Source: Sphingobacterium corticibacterium (GTDB taxonomy: Bacteria > Bacteroidota > Bacteroidia > Sphingobacteriales > Sphingobacteriaceae). Taken from it: a stretch of DNA of 64,000 nt. Position numbers and translations under genes: made by a program. Below the pieces are notes generated by a model. That model was given only the letters and a program-made list of their open reading frames with translations, was not told the origin of the DNA and made no database searches. Where the stretch lies: assembly GCF_004208525.1 (NCBI RefSeq), contig NZ_SGIT01000001.1, positions 1,736,001 to 1,800,000 of the forward strand, read 5' to 3'. Shown piece by piece: positions 9,133-18,069 of the stretch (its first letter is position 1; each line of letters opens with the position of its first letter).

Positions 9133-9550
9133 ATCTTCTGCGCTTAAAAAGCAAATAATCCATACTAAATTTACCTGGCCCTAATGCTAGGATGGAAAGG
9201 TATGCGAGAAAAAAAGCTGTACCTAGTTCATATTTTCCAAATAATTCCCAATTATGTACAGAGAAGATAACCAACATCGTTATTAATAACGGAATAGTAG
9301 CCAATCGGGTAAACAGTCCGAGAATTAATAATATCGAACAAAAAAACTCTGCAAATATGGCTAAACTCAACGATACGGTGCTACCTACCCCCAATAAGTC
9401 AAAGAATCCATCTTTACGTTCGTTAAACTCGACCAACTTTACATAACCATGATGCGGAATCATTAAAATACCAAAACCTATCCGCAAGATTAAAGCGGCT
9501 AAATTGCTGGATGTTGTTCCTTTCTGGACGGTTAGAAAAAATTTTTTCAT
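9131..9550 (-). CDS. DoxX family membrane protein
   Basis: The protein has 139 residues with four predicted membrane helices, beginning with the family-typical LAALILRIGFGILMIPHHGYVK and continuing with IFAEFFCSILLILGLFTRLATIP. DoxX proteins are integral membrane proteins connected to thiol/redox homeostasis in some bacteria; most members have no proven reaction. The ATG at 9550 (MKKFFLTVQKG) is chosen over an in-frame start at 9577 because the longer version places a hydrophobic non-homologous piece in front and runs through the probable promoter. It is convergent with the helicase gene. Confidence 0.85.
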   Translation of the reverse strand: MKKFFLTVQKGTTSSNLAALILRIGFGILMIPHHGYVKLVEFNERKDGFFDLLGVGSTVSLSLAIFAEFFCSILLILGLFTRLATIPLLITMLVIFSVHNWELFGKYELGTAFFLAYLSILALGPGKFSMDYLLFKRRR

Positions 9551-9574
9551 ATAAAATACGGTTGTGTATATAAA

Positions 9575-9582
9575 CAAATATA
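9575..9582 (-). promoter_or_regulatory. candidate -7 promoter element for the DoxX gene
   Basis: On the reverse strand the sequence reads TATATTTG, an exact match to the Bacteroidota -7 consensus TAnnTTTG, 25 nt upstream of the DoxX ATG. A TTTG in the terminator arm upstream is too close (about 14 nt) to be a standard -33 box. The promoter abuts the U-tract of the dps terminator. Confidence 0.45.
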
Positions 9583-9587
9583 AAAAA

Positions 9588-9637
9588 ATAGAGACGCAAA
9601 TCTCAAGGGTTCATCCAAGATAAATTTGCGTCTCTAT
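9588..9637 (-). terminator. rho-independent terminator of dps
   Basis: A 14-bp perfect stem (arms ATAGAGACGCAAAT at 9588-9601 and its complement at 9624-9637) with a 22-nt loop lies 18 bp downstream of the dps stop. On the reverse strand it is followed by a run of seven T. This is a strong terminator for dps. Confidence 0.8.
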
Positions 9638-9655
9638 GAAAAATAATCTCGCCGA

Positions 9656-10183
9656 TTAACGTAAATGAGCACGCAGCATCCATGCTGTCTTTTCGTGTGC
9701 TTCCATGATTCCGACTAAGAAATCTTCTGTTCCGGCATCATTATGCTTTTCAGCAACTGTATCTAGCTGCTCGCGAATAGATACGATGATGGCTTCATAA
9801 TCTGACAACAGCTCTTTGATAAAACCTTTGCTATCATTTTTTTGATAATGCATCTCTGTCAATTGTGTCAATTTTAAGAATTCTTTCATGGTGCCCACTG
9901 CGTAATGGCCAATCGAACGAACACGTTCTGCAATTTCATCAATGGTTTCTGCCAATTCACCATACAAACCTTCAAAAAACAGATGTTGTGCATGAAAATC
10001 AGGCCCTTCCACATTCCAATGTGCATTACGAACTTTCACATACAACACATGTTCATCGGCCAATAACTTATTCAGAATAACAGCAATAGCATGTGTATCT
10101 TTTTCTTTAATACCTATGCTGGATGAGCTCGCTAAAGCTTTTTCAAGTGCTGTTGTGTCTGTTTCTTCCATATTCGTTTTCAT
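9656..10183 (-). CDS. dps: Dps-type DNA-binding ferritin-like protein
   Basis: The protein has 175 residues with the Dps ferroxidase signature HWNVEGPDFHAQHLFFEGLY followed by ELAETIDEIAERVRSIG. These supply the intersubunit iron ligands (His, the following His and the Asp/Glu of the second motif). The C-terminal helix ends EAHEKTAWMLRAHL. The dodecamer oxidises Fe(II) with hydrogen peroxide and protects DNA under starvation or oxidative stress. The N-terminal 25 residues are a variable tail. It has its own strong terminator and appears monocistronic. The start could also be the second ATG four codons in. Confidence 0.94.
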   Translation of the reverse strand: MKTNMEETDTTALEKALASSSSIGIKEKDTHAIAVILNKLLADEHVLYVKVRNAHWNVEGPDFHAQHLFFEGLYGELAETIDEIAERVRSIGHYAVGTMKEFLKLTQLTEMHYQKNDSKGFIKELLSDYEAIIVSIREQLDTVAEKHNDAGTEDFLVGIMEAHEKTAWMLRAHLR

Positions 10184-10257
10184 ATTATAAAAATTTAAAG
10201 TAAAAATTATGTGTTATTGAGTTTAACACAATTTACGGTTTTTTGTTGGGTTTTTTC

Positions 10258-10265
10258 TATTTTTG
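10258..10265 (+). promoter_or_regulatory. candidate -7 promoter element for the pseudouridine synthase gene
   Basis: TATTTTTG matches the Bacteroidota -7 consensus TAnnTTTG and lies 22 nt before the chosen ATG at 10288. The TTTG box at 10242-10245 is closer than the usual 19-21 nt. It supports the later start, because an ATG at 10243 would precede the promoter. Confidence 0.45.
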
Positions 10266-10287
10266 TCGCACAAAGTTTATCATCCAT

Positions 10288-11973
10288 ATGGTTGTCGACA
10301 ATCCCATCTTTTTTCATCACTTTCAATCGGATATTGCGGGGATACCGAAACCCAAAGTCTTCACTTTTCCTTTTTGTTATGAACCTGATGAACTGAGTAA
10401 AATAGCTGTTGTAGAATTACAGCAATATCTCGAGGAACAACGAGACTTTGTCCATAATTTTGGTTTACAAAATTTAGAAGGTTTCGCTCTCGGCAAGATG
10501 TTTGGGGTACTGGTCGTGGAAAGAGAAAATGGCCAATTAGGCTATCTGGCAGCCTGTTCAGGAAAGCTGGCCGGCACCAACCAACACACCTATTTTGTTC
10601 CTCCCATTTTTGATATGCTAACGAAAGAGAGTTTTTTCCTCCAAGAGGAAGAGCAAATCAACGCATTGAACCGACAAATTGAAGACCTGGAAAAAGCACT
10701 AGATCTTCCCGAACTCATCCAGCAGCTTAAGGAAATACAACAACAGGCCGACGATGCGTTAAAGATTTATCGTCTCTATATGAAAACCGAAAAAGCAAAA
10801 CGGAAAAAGATAAGAGCTGAGCACAGAGACATCTTGTCCGAAACGGATTATCAGCTATTGGAAACAGATCTTATCAAACAAAGTTATCGTGACCAACATG
10901 AATATGCTGTTCTTAAAGGTAAATGGAAAACACAGCTCCAATCTATCGAAGAACTGATTCACAATAGACAGCAGGAAATAGAAGATTTAAAGAACACACG
11001 AAAGCTAAAGTCCGCAGTACTCCAACAACGCTTATTTGAGCAATATCAATTTTTAAATGCGCGAGGAGAGACGAAAAGTTTATTAGCTATCTTTGCAGAA
11101 AGCAAGCAACCTATCCCCCCCGCTGGTGCCGGTGAATGTGCAGCCCCGAAATTGCTCCAATATGCCTATCAGCACAAACTGAAGCCTATCTGCATGGCCG
11201 AATTCTGGTGGGGAGTTTCTCCAACTTCTGAGGTCAGGAAGCATAAAAATTTCTATCCTGCCTGCAAAAGTAAGTGTGAACCTATTTTATCACATATGTT
11301 GAAGGGGCTCGATGTCACTCCAGATCCTATGCGCATAAATCCAGCACAGGGGCGGACATTTGATATTATTTATGAAGATGATGATATTATTGTCATTAAT
11401 AAACCCGCAGAGTTTCTTTCAGTGCCGGGCATCCATGTAACTGATTCGGTCTATACTAGGATATTGGGACAATATCCCGAGATTTCCGGCCCTGTAATCA
11501 TTCACCGATTAGACATGTCAACTTCCGGCATTTTGATATTAGCAAAGCATAAAGCAGCTCATCAGTTTATTCAAAAACAATTTATCCAACATACCGTTTT
11601 AAAACGCTACACCGCGATATTGGATGGAATATTAACACCACAAACTGGAATTATAGATTTGCCCCTTCGCGTCGATTTAGATGATCGCCCGCGACAAGTG
11701 GTATGTTATCAATATGGTAAACCTGCAAAAACGAAGTTTGATGTACTTGGATATGAAGATGGATATACGCGTATACATCTTTTTCCGTTGACCGGACGAA
11801 CACATCAGCTTCGTGTGCATGCAGCTCATCACCAAGGATTTCATATTCCCATACTGGGTGACGATTTATATGGTCGACGGGCGGATAGACTACACCTCCA
11901 CGCTGGGTATATTCAATTCATCCATCCCAGAACGGAAAAACATATAGCCTTTACGGCAGAAGACCCTTTTTGA
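10288..11973 (+). CDS. RluA family pseudouridine synthase with long N-terminal extension
   Basis: The C-terminal 220 residues are a complete RluA-type pseudouridine synthase: IYEDDDIIVINKPAEFLSVP, the catalytic HRLDMSTSG (Asp nucleophile), KRYTAILDG and LTGRTHQLRVH. It isomerises specific uridines in rRNA or tRNA. Ahead of it lie about 330 residues found in Bacteroidota homologues: a domain with FALGKMFGVLVVE and a long charged coiled coil (about residues 125-260, rich in Gln, Glu and Lys). A Cys-containing stretch YPACKSKCEPILSHML precedes the catalytic domain. The start at 10288 follows a promoter-like TATTTTTG. The RNA target is not deducible. Confidence 0.88.
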   Translation: MVVDNPIFFHHFQSDIAGIPKPKVFTFPFCYEPDELSKIAVVELQQYLEEQRDFVHNFGLQNLEGFALGKMFGVLVVERENGQLGYLAACSGKLAGTNQHTYFVPPIFDMLTKESFFLQEEEQINALNRQIEDLEKALDLPELIQQLKEIQQQADDALKIYRLYMKTEKAKRKKIRAEHRDILSETDYQLLETDLIKQSYRDQHEYAVLKGKWKTQLQSIEELIHNRQQEIEDLKNTRKLKSAVLQQRLFEQYQFLNARGETKSLLAIFAESKQPIPPAGAGECAAPKLLQYAYQHKLKPICMAEFWWGVSPTSEVRKHKNFYPACKSKCEPILSHMLKGLDVTPDPMRINPAQGRTFDIIYEDDDIIVINKPAEFLSVPGIHVTDSVYTRILGQYPEISGPVIIHRLDMSTSGILILAKHKAAHQFIQKQFIQHTVLKRYTAILDGILTPQTGIIDLPLRVDLDDRPRQVVCYQYGKPAKTKFDVLGYEDGYTRIHLFPLTGRTHQLRVHAAHHQGFHIPILGDDLYGRRADRLHLHAGYIQFIHPRTEKHIAFTAEDPF

Positions 11974-12068
11974 TAACAACAGTAAGTAACATACTCCCCA
12001 TTTTATCAAGAAAACGTCACATTCTATCTACAGTTAATTTCTCCCTTCAAAATCAGTTAAAGTATTAT

Positions 12069-12076
12069 TACTTTTG
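12069..12076 (+). promoter_or_regulatory. candidate -7 promoter element for the DUF5686 gene
   Basis: TACTTTTG matches TAnnTTTG and lies 62 nt before the ATG at 12139. No clear -33 TTG is seen at the expected distance, so this is a weak call. Confidence 0.35.
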
Positions 12077-12138
12077 TCCGACCTCATAAACTGACTAAGT
12101 TGGTTTAAAAGTCAGATGGGTTTATAAAGAGAGACATT

Positions 12139-14742
12139 ATGTCAAGTTATCGCACAACATCAACTAATAACGGGCTGCTAGCATACGGATTAAAGTTTGG
12201 AATATTTAGCTTACTTTTCTTGTTTTCAGTGTTATCATTCGCACAGTCCCTTCATTTAAAAGGGAAAGTAATGGATGTCACCAATAAAGCACCGATTGGC
12301 TATGCCACTGTCGCGGCTATAGGATCCACTAACGCATCATCTACTGATGACGACGGAAATTTTATATTAAAAGTCGATCCGGTTTTTTCTAAAGTCCGTA
12401 TATCCTTTGTGGGGTACGAGTCCCAAGATGTGAGCATAAATAATGAAACCTATCAAGAATTAACCGTTTATTTAGTCCCGGAAGAACATACCATTGAAAC
12501 AATAGAAATTACTGCTCCGAGACGTGCAAGATATTCGAACAAGAACAACCCGGCGGTCGAACTTATCCGTCAGGTTATCGCACATAAAGATGAAAACCGA
12601 ATGGCATCCTATGAATACGCCGAATATCGCCAGTATGAGAAAGTTTCTTTAGGATTGAGCAATTTATCGGAGAAATTTAAAAACAGAAAAGTATTCAAAA
12701 ACTACCAATTCTTGTTTGAAAAAGAGGACGTAGAAACGGGAGGTCGTACCAGAGGTTATACGCTTCCTGCTTATATAGAGGAACGATTATCGCAAATATA
12801 TACACGTAAAAAGCCAAACACGACAAAACAGCTTATTCTAGCAGAACAGCGGGCGCAATTCGACCCAAAATTTGTAGATAACGACGGCTTAAGCGCATAC
12901 TTTAATAAATTATACCAAGATATTGACATCTATGAGAGTAATATCGAATTGGTGACGAATCAGTTTTTAAGTCCAATTGCCGGTTCATCGCCTACGTTTT
13001 ATAGGTTCTACATTACAGATACGGTTAAAACAGAAACCCCATATTTGGTAGAATTGAGTTTCTTCCCGCGTAATAAAGCCGATCTTCTTTTTCAAGGAAA
13101 ATTATATATCACCTTAGACGGGAAATATGCGGTCAAGCGTGCTGATCTCAGTGTAGCCGATGATATTAATCTAAATTTTGTTCGCGATCTCGATGTAAAG
13201 CTAGATTTTGAGCAGGATAGCAATAATCGCTACTACCTAAAAACAAGTTCATTAGGCTTGGATTTTTCTTTAACGGATAAAGGTACAGGCATTAAGGGGA
13301 ACCGTACCGTAACTTTTGATGGCTTCAAAACAGACATCGTCCAGCCGGATAGTATTTATGCAGGTCCATCTGTTGTAAAAATTGTCCAAGAGAATGATAC
13401 TGCATTGGATGAAACCTATTGGGCAACCCATCGTCCCATTGCGCTGAAACCCAATGAACAAAACATATATCGTAATATTGACACGCTACAGCTTATCCCC
13501 TCTTTTCAGCGGTTTATGGATATCAGCGCCCTGGTTCTTTCTGGTTACAAACAAGCCGGCCCTGTGGAGATTGGCCCTGTCAATACTTTTTATAGCTTTA
13601 ACCCCGTAGAGGGCTTTAGGCTACGTATAGGTGGACGCACTACAGATAGATTAAGCAAACGATTTTACGCAGAAGCTTATACCGCTTATGGATTTAAAGA
13701 CGAAAAATGGAAATATTTCTTGAGTGGAACGTATGCGCTCAATAATAAGTCGGTATACACCTTTCCACAGCATTACTTACGGGCATCCATTATGCGAGAC
13801 ACCAAAATTCCGGGCCAAAATTTAGAGTTTGTTCAGGAGGATAATTTTTTGCTATCGTTTAAACGAGGGGAAAACGAGCGTTATCTCTACAATGATATTT
13901 ACCGGTTGGAGTATAAACGTGAATTTGAAAACAATTTCTCCTACCTCATTGGTTTATCGAAATGGAGACAACAGCCTGCCGGTATATTGACATATCAGAT
14001 GTTGGACGATCAAGGCAACAATAGACTATTTAATGAATTAAACACAACCGAACTCTCGGTAAGTCTGCGGTATGCGCCTCATGAAGAATTCTATCAAGGT
14101 AAACTTTACCGAACACCGATATACAATAAATATCCTATCTTCTATCTTAATTATGTCGCCGGCCTTAAAAATGTGTTAAGCGGAGAGTATGATTATCACA
14201 ATTTTACGTTGGGTGCAGATAAGCGATTTTATTTTTCACAGTTAGGTTATGCTGATGTAAATATAGAAGGAAATTATATTTTGGGAGACCATATTCCTTT
14301 CCCATTTTTAAATATCCATCGCGCAAACCAAACGTATGCTTATCAGCTACGATCTTATAATCTCATGAACTTTCTGGAATTTGTGAGCGATCACTCCGTA
14401 TCTGCAAACGTACAGTATTATATGAATGGATTTTTGCTGAATAAGATACCGTTGATAAAAAAACTCAAATGGCGTGAAGTATTCAGTGCTAAAGTTATTT
14501 ATGGCGGTCTGCGCGACGAAAACAATCCAGCTTATACCAACGACGTATTCCAATTTCAAAAGAATGATGACAATGAGCCGATCACCTATGGATTTAGTGA
14601 CAAGCCTTATGTAGAAGCTAGTGTAGGCTTAACGAATATCTTTAAATTTATCCGGGTGGATTACGTTAAACGACTGAACTATCTTGATCAACCGGACGTA
14701 CCCAAACACGGGATTCGGGTCAGAGTGAAGTTTGATTTTTAA
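12139..14742 (+). CDS. DUF5686 outer-membrane protein with carboxypeptidase-regulatory-like plug domain
   Basis: The protein has 867 residues. A signal peptide (FGIFSLLFLFSVLSFAQS, cleavage near residue 36) is followed by a CarboxypepD_reg-like beta sandwich (LHLKGKVMDVTNKAPIGYATV to about residue 120). The long DUF5686 domain then ends in strands alternating polar and hydrophobic residues, as in a C-terminal beta barrel, with terminal GIRVRVKFDF. Such proteins are abundant in Bacteroidota, probably sit in the outer membrane, and have no proven function. The C-terminal Phe fits insertion by the BAM complex. The downstream Crp-like gene begins 53 bp after. Confidence 0.85.
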   Translation: MSSYRTTSTNNGLLAYGLKFGIFSLLFLFSVLSFAQSLHLKGKVMDVTNKAPIGYATVAAIGSTNASSTDDDGNFILKVDPVFSKVRISFVGYESQDVSINNETYQELTVYLVPEEHTIETIEITAPRRARYSNKNNPAVELIRQVIAHKDENRMASYEYAEYRQYEKVSLGLSNLSEKFKNRKVFKNYQFLFEKEDVETGGRTRGYTLPAYIEERLSQIYTRKKPNTTKQLILAEQRAQFDPKFVDNDGLSAYFNKLYQDIDIYESNIELVTNQFLSPIAGSSPTFYRFYITDTVKTETPYLVELSFFPRNKADLLFQGKLYITLDGKYAVKRADLSVADDINLNFVRDLDVKLDFEQDSNNRYYLKTSSLGLDFSLTDKGTGIKGNRTVTFDGFKTDIVQPDSIYAGPSVVKIVQENDTALDETYWATHRPIALKPNEQNIYRNIDTLQLIPSFQRFMDISALVLSGYKQAGPVEIGPVNTFYSFNPVEGFRLRIGGRTTDRLSKRFYAEAYTAYGFKDEKWKYFLSGTYALNNKSVYTFPQHYLRASIMRDTKIPGQNLEFVQEDNFLLSFKRGENERYLYNDIYRLEYKREFENNFSYLIGLSKWRQQPAGILTYQMLDDQGNNRLFNELNTTELSVSLRYAPHEEFYQGKLYRTPIYNKYPIFYLNYVAGLKNVLSGEYDYHNFTLGADKRFYFSQLGYADVNIEGNYILGDHIPFPFLNIHRANQTYAYQLRSYNLMNFLEFVSDHSVSANVQYYMNGFLLNKIPLIKKLKWREVFSAKVIYGGLRDENNPAYTNDVFQFQKNDDNEPITYGFSDKPYVEASVGLTNIFKFIRVDYVKRLNYLDQPDVPKHGIRVRVKFDF

Positions 14743-14794
14743 ATGGTATGTGTTTTGTTTTAAAAAAACTCTATTTTTAAAACAAAAAGCTGCT

Positions 14795-15376
14795 ATGTAC
14801 CCAGATAAACTTCATTTAGTTTACCAATATCCGTCCATGTCCTATACGGATATTGAGCGCATTATAGAACAACATGAAAAAGTCTCTTTCAAGAAAGGCG
14901 ATCTTCTATTGCACGAAGGGCAGATTAGTGATTGCTACTATATAGTTGAGGAAGGTATCGTTCGTGCTTTCGTCCATGATTACGAAGGTAATGATATCAG
15001 TACTAACTTTTTCTGCCCCGATGACGTTGTTATCGAAGTAGCATCTATGTTCCATCATATTCCTACACAAGAGAATATTGTATGCATAACGGATTGTACA
15101 TTGTGGAAAATAAAACTCGAGCAATTTCAGGGATTGTTTGAGACCATTCCGGCGCTAGCAGAATGGGGTCGTGCTTGGATGGCTTATCAACTACTTATCA
15201 CTAAAAAAAGAGCCATAGATATTATTAGTCTGTCAGCAATAGACCGTTATAAACAACTGCTCGCAGAGAAACCGCTTATCTTTCGGCAAGCACCCTTAAA
15301 ACATATTGCCACTTTTTTAGGTATTACCGATACATCTCTTAGTCGCATTCGCAAGGAACTGGTGGGAAAAAAGTAA
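14795..15376 (+). CDS. Crp/Fnr family transcriptional regulator
   Basis: The protein has 193 residues. An N-terminal cyclic-nucleotide-binding-like beta roll (VSFKKGDLLLHEGQISDCYYIVEEGIVRAF) is followed by a long dimerisation helix and a C-terminal winged HTH (APLKHIATFLGITDTSLSRIRKEL). The roll lacks the Arg/Ser pair that binds cAMP in Crp and has no Fnr cysteine cluster, so the effector is unknown. I use the ATG at 14795 rather than an upstream in-frame start that overlaps the previous gene. It may regulate nearby genes; this is unproven. Confidence 0.85.
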   Translation: MYPDKLHLVYQYPSMSYTDIERIIEQHEKVSFKKGDLLLHEGQISDCYYIVEEGIVRAFVHDYEGNDISTNFFCPDDVVIEVASMFHHIPTQENIVCITDCTLWKIKLEQFQGLFETIPALAEWGRAWMAYQLLITKKRAIDIISLSAIDRYKQLLAEKPLIFRQAPLKHIATFLGITDTSLSRIRKELVGKK

Positions 15377-15640
15377 GGGCCGAACTATGAAATTCGACCC
15401 TACATCTACCTATGAAAAACATGCCCTTTGGGAGGGCTATTACAAAAGTAAATTTTAAATTAACAATACCGCAGCATTTTAACAAGTTTATTAGCAAATG
15501 TCGAAATATAACTACGTGCAGAATAGCATATAGGCTATTCCTTATGATATGCTTATTTTTATAAACACATCAAATCTTATTCACATTTCATCCATTTTTC
15601 ACAAAATTTTATTTAATTCGTAAACTTCAAAAGATATGTA

Positions 15641-16294
15641 ATGAGCTTATATAAGTTAGAAGAATATATAGAGACCGGGAACCACCATGATTTGGAGATA
15701 TTGTTGAGAGCACAACCGGAATTATTGAGAGAGCAGACAAGCCATGATATATCTCCTTTATTACTCGCCTGCTATTACCATAAAGACCAAGTTATCAAAA
15801 CGATATTAAATCATTTAACGGCTATTACGATCCATGAATCTTGCGCCATTGGTCTAGCCCAACAGATCGAGAATATGCTTAAACAAAAACCAGAAGTGCG
15901 CGATGAGATTTCCACACATGGCTTTACACCGTTAGGTATTGCGACACATTTCGGACAGGAAAAAGTGGTTCAAACACTCTTAGCAAAAGGTGCAGATCCA
16001 AATATATGTTCACAAAATGGTTACTATGTATACCCATTGCATACGGCACTTACCGGAGGATATGACCAAATCAGTAAAATGTTAATTGAAGGTGGTGCAA
16101 ACGTAAACGTAGCTCAACATGCCCGTATCACCCCTTTACACATTGCAGCACAACAAGGCAATATCGACCTGATTATTGTTTTACTGGAAAACGGAGCAGA
16201 TGTTTCCGTAAAAACAGAAATGGGCATGACTGCTGCTGATCTGGCGCTTGAAAAAGGACATAAAGAACTTGCCGAAATATTGCGGGTAGCTTAA
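15641..16294 (+). CDS. ankyrin-repeat protein
   Basis: The protein has 217 residues without a signal peptide. About six ankyrin repeats are visible, the best being HGFTPLGIATHFGQEKVVQTL, then LHTALTGGYDQISKMLIEGG, and TPLHIAAQQGNIDLIIVLL, ending with MTAADLALEKGHKELAEIL. It is a protein-interaction module with no catalytic part. Its stop overlaps that of the convergent DUF2851 gene by 4 bp. Confidence 0.88.
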   Translation: MSLYKLEEYIETGNHHDLEILLRAQPELLREQTSHDISPLLLACYYHKDQVIKTILNHLTAITIHESCAIGLAQQIENMLKQKPEVRDEISTHGFTPLGIATHFGQEKVVQTLLAKGADPNICSQNGYYVYPLHTALTGGYDQISKMLIEGGANVNVAQHARITPLHIAAQQGNIDLIIVLLENGADVSVKTEMGMTAADLALEKGHKELAEILRVA

Positions 16295-17568
16295 CTCTTG
16301 AGCAAAGAGAGCCCGATATTACATTGCAAGCATTTCTTTTGATCACAATAATTTTGTTTTAACTGCAGCAATCCTTGCGAATCCGCGGCAGATATTGCGG
16401 ATAACGTCAATTCACTGAATTTCCGTGTAATTTTATTTTGCTCTGCATTCAGTTTCTCCAACCATGCTAATGCTCTTGTTTGCAATTCGTCTATTCCCAT
16501 ATACTTACCATACGAAAACAGGACTGGTATCACCGCATTTATGGCAATATGTTCTATAAAACGCTGTGACAGATCGGTGGTATGTATAGATGTTGTTTTC
16601 CCCAATACAAAGTGCGTCTTCCAAAAAGACGACAATGATACATTTGTCAATATCTGATTTAAATCCGTCATGTTTTTACAGTGTATAAGCGTCTCAAAAA
16701 GAAAAGGAGTCCGACCATACAAAGCCAGTAATTGTGCCAAACGAAACGTAGGAAAATTATATGGACGCATACGCATAAACTTCCATTCAAACACTTTCAA
16801 CTCTTTTAGACTGTGGATAGTTTTCAAATAACGATACTCCTCCGCCAGCTTCTTCGTGTAACCCTCGTTCGGTACATCAGCAAGAAAACCAGCCTGACCA
16901 AATATCATTGCTTCCATTTTGAAAATATCATTCCGATATTTTCTTATCAGGGATAAGTCGGCCAATTTTCCTAATTGTAAAAATGGCTGGGCGTTAACCT
17001 TCATTCCAAAGCTACGACAAAGCTGCAAAAACAACACTTTTTCCCAATCATCCAATGTTTCGTCCAAAAGATCTTGTATCTGTCTGTATCGCTGCTCTAA
17101 CCGTATTGCAGCCATGCGCTGCATAGCTTGCGTTTTATGTAAGATATCTACCTTATGCAGGTGTTTTTCGCAAGGAATCCAGTGTAGATTCTGCATAATG
17201 CCTCTGTAACGCTCCAACAAACCAATATTTATGAGAGGAGCGAGTTCGAAACAGGGAATGACCGTGCCATCTTCCCGAAATGCGGGAACGGCGTTTTGGT
17301 AAACAACATGAAGTATAACACTATTGTAAACCGCATCAAGATGGTGTTGGTGTTTAAACCAATCGGCACCATCCACATGGATTTCTACATGCCCTCTCCA
17401 TTCTCGACCATCAATTGATATTTGACTGAATAAAAAATCGGGACCGGCGTCTTCGTTACATTGTCCAACCTGAATAATCTTGATTTGTTCATCATCTGTG
17501 CTATAAAGTTCTAATTGGTTAAAAAGCCTAAATTGCCAGACGAAGTGTAATAATTCTTCTGCAATCAT
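16291..17568 (-). CDS. DUF2851 family protein
   Basis: The protein has 425 residues of the Bacteroidota-specific DUF2851 family. Characteristic stretches are the start EELLHFVWQFRLFNQLEL, AGPDFLFSQISIDGREWRGH with VEIHVDGADWFKH, the central FLQLCRSFGMKVNAQPFLQL, and a C-terminal Cys pair NYCDQKKCLQCNIG. A structural resemblance to restriction-endonuclease-like folds has been suggested for such HVExH-type segments, but no function is established. It is cytoplasmic by absence of signal sequences. Confidence 0.85.
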   Translation of the reverse strand: MIAEELLHFVWQFRLFNQLELYSTDDEQIKIIQVGQCNEDAGPDFLFSQISIDGREWRGHVEIHVDGADWFKHQHHLDAVYNSVILHVVYQNAVPAFREDGTVIPCFELAPLINIGLLERYRGIMQNLHWIPCEKHLHKVDILHKTQAMQRMAAIRLEQRYRQIQDLLDETLDDWEKVLFLQLCRSFGMKVNAQPFLQLGKLADLSLIRKYRNDIFKMEAMIFGQAGFLADVPNEGYTKKLAEEYRYLKTIHSLKELKVFEWKFMRMRPYNFPTFRLAQLLALYGRTPFLFETLIHCKNMTDLNQILTNVSLSSFWKTHFVLGKTTSIHTTDLSQRFIEHIAINAVIPVLFSYGKYMGIDELQTRALAWLEKLNAEQNKITRKFSELTLSAISAADSQGLLQLKQNYCDQKKCLQCNIGLSLLKS

Positions 17569-17688
17569 GTGTTAAAGATACGAAATGATCCTATAAGTTC
17601 CATTTTAAATCTCAAAAAATACAACCATTATTTTGGGGTATATTTTTCTTTTTATTATCTTTAAAGTAGATTATAAACTTCAACAGCT

Positions 17689-18069
17689 ATGCACACGAAA
17701 ACGGAATACCTTATTTGGGATAAAATTGTCAATAGTGCTAAGACGAGAATAGACTTAAGTAGTTACGGCGAAAAAGCGACCAAAATCAGCCCTGAAATTT
17801 TGGACAAGTTGGTATTACATATCATTGCGGCTTTTGCATCAGGAGAAGATCACTGCGCTATTTCGACCAATCTGCACAACGAATTACATCATATTGGGAT
17901 CGATGTGAATGAAGACGTAATCGATAAAATAGTTTCGGATAAACACGTTGTATTTAGTGCAGAGATATATGCTGCATATCTCACCTTTTCCATGTTGGAA
18001 GACGGCCATACTGAGCAGGAAGTATTAGGTTATGTAACGGATCTTTTGGATACACCAAAGGTCCACTAA
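17689..18069 (+). CDS. hypothetical protein
   Basis: The frame encodes 126 residues, mostly helical by composition, with no signal peptide, membrane segment or known motif. Stretches such as KISPEILDKLVLHIIAAFAS and EIYAAYLTFSMLEDGHTEQE suggest a compact all-alpha fold. It overlaps the end of convergent ribD by 4 bp. I do not recognise the family. Confidence 0.55.
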   Translation: MHTKTEYLIWDKIVNSAKTRIDLSSYGEKATKISPEILDKLVLHIIAAFASGEDHCAISTNLHNELHHIGIDVNEDVIDKIVSDKHVVFSAEIYAAYLTFSMLEDGHTEQEVLGYVTDLLDTPKVH

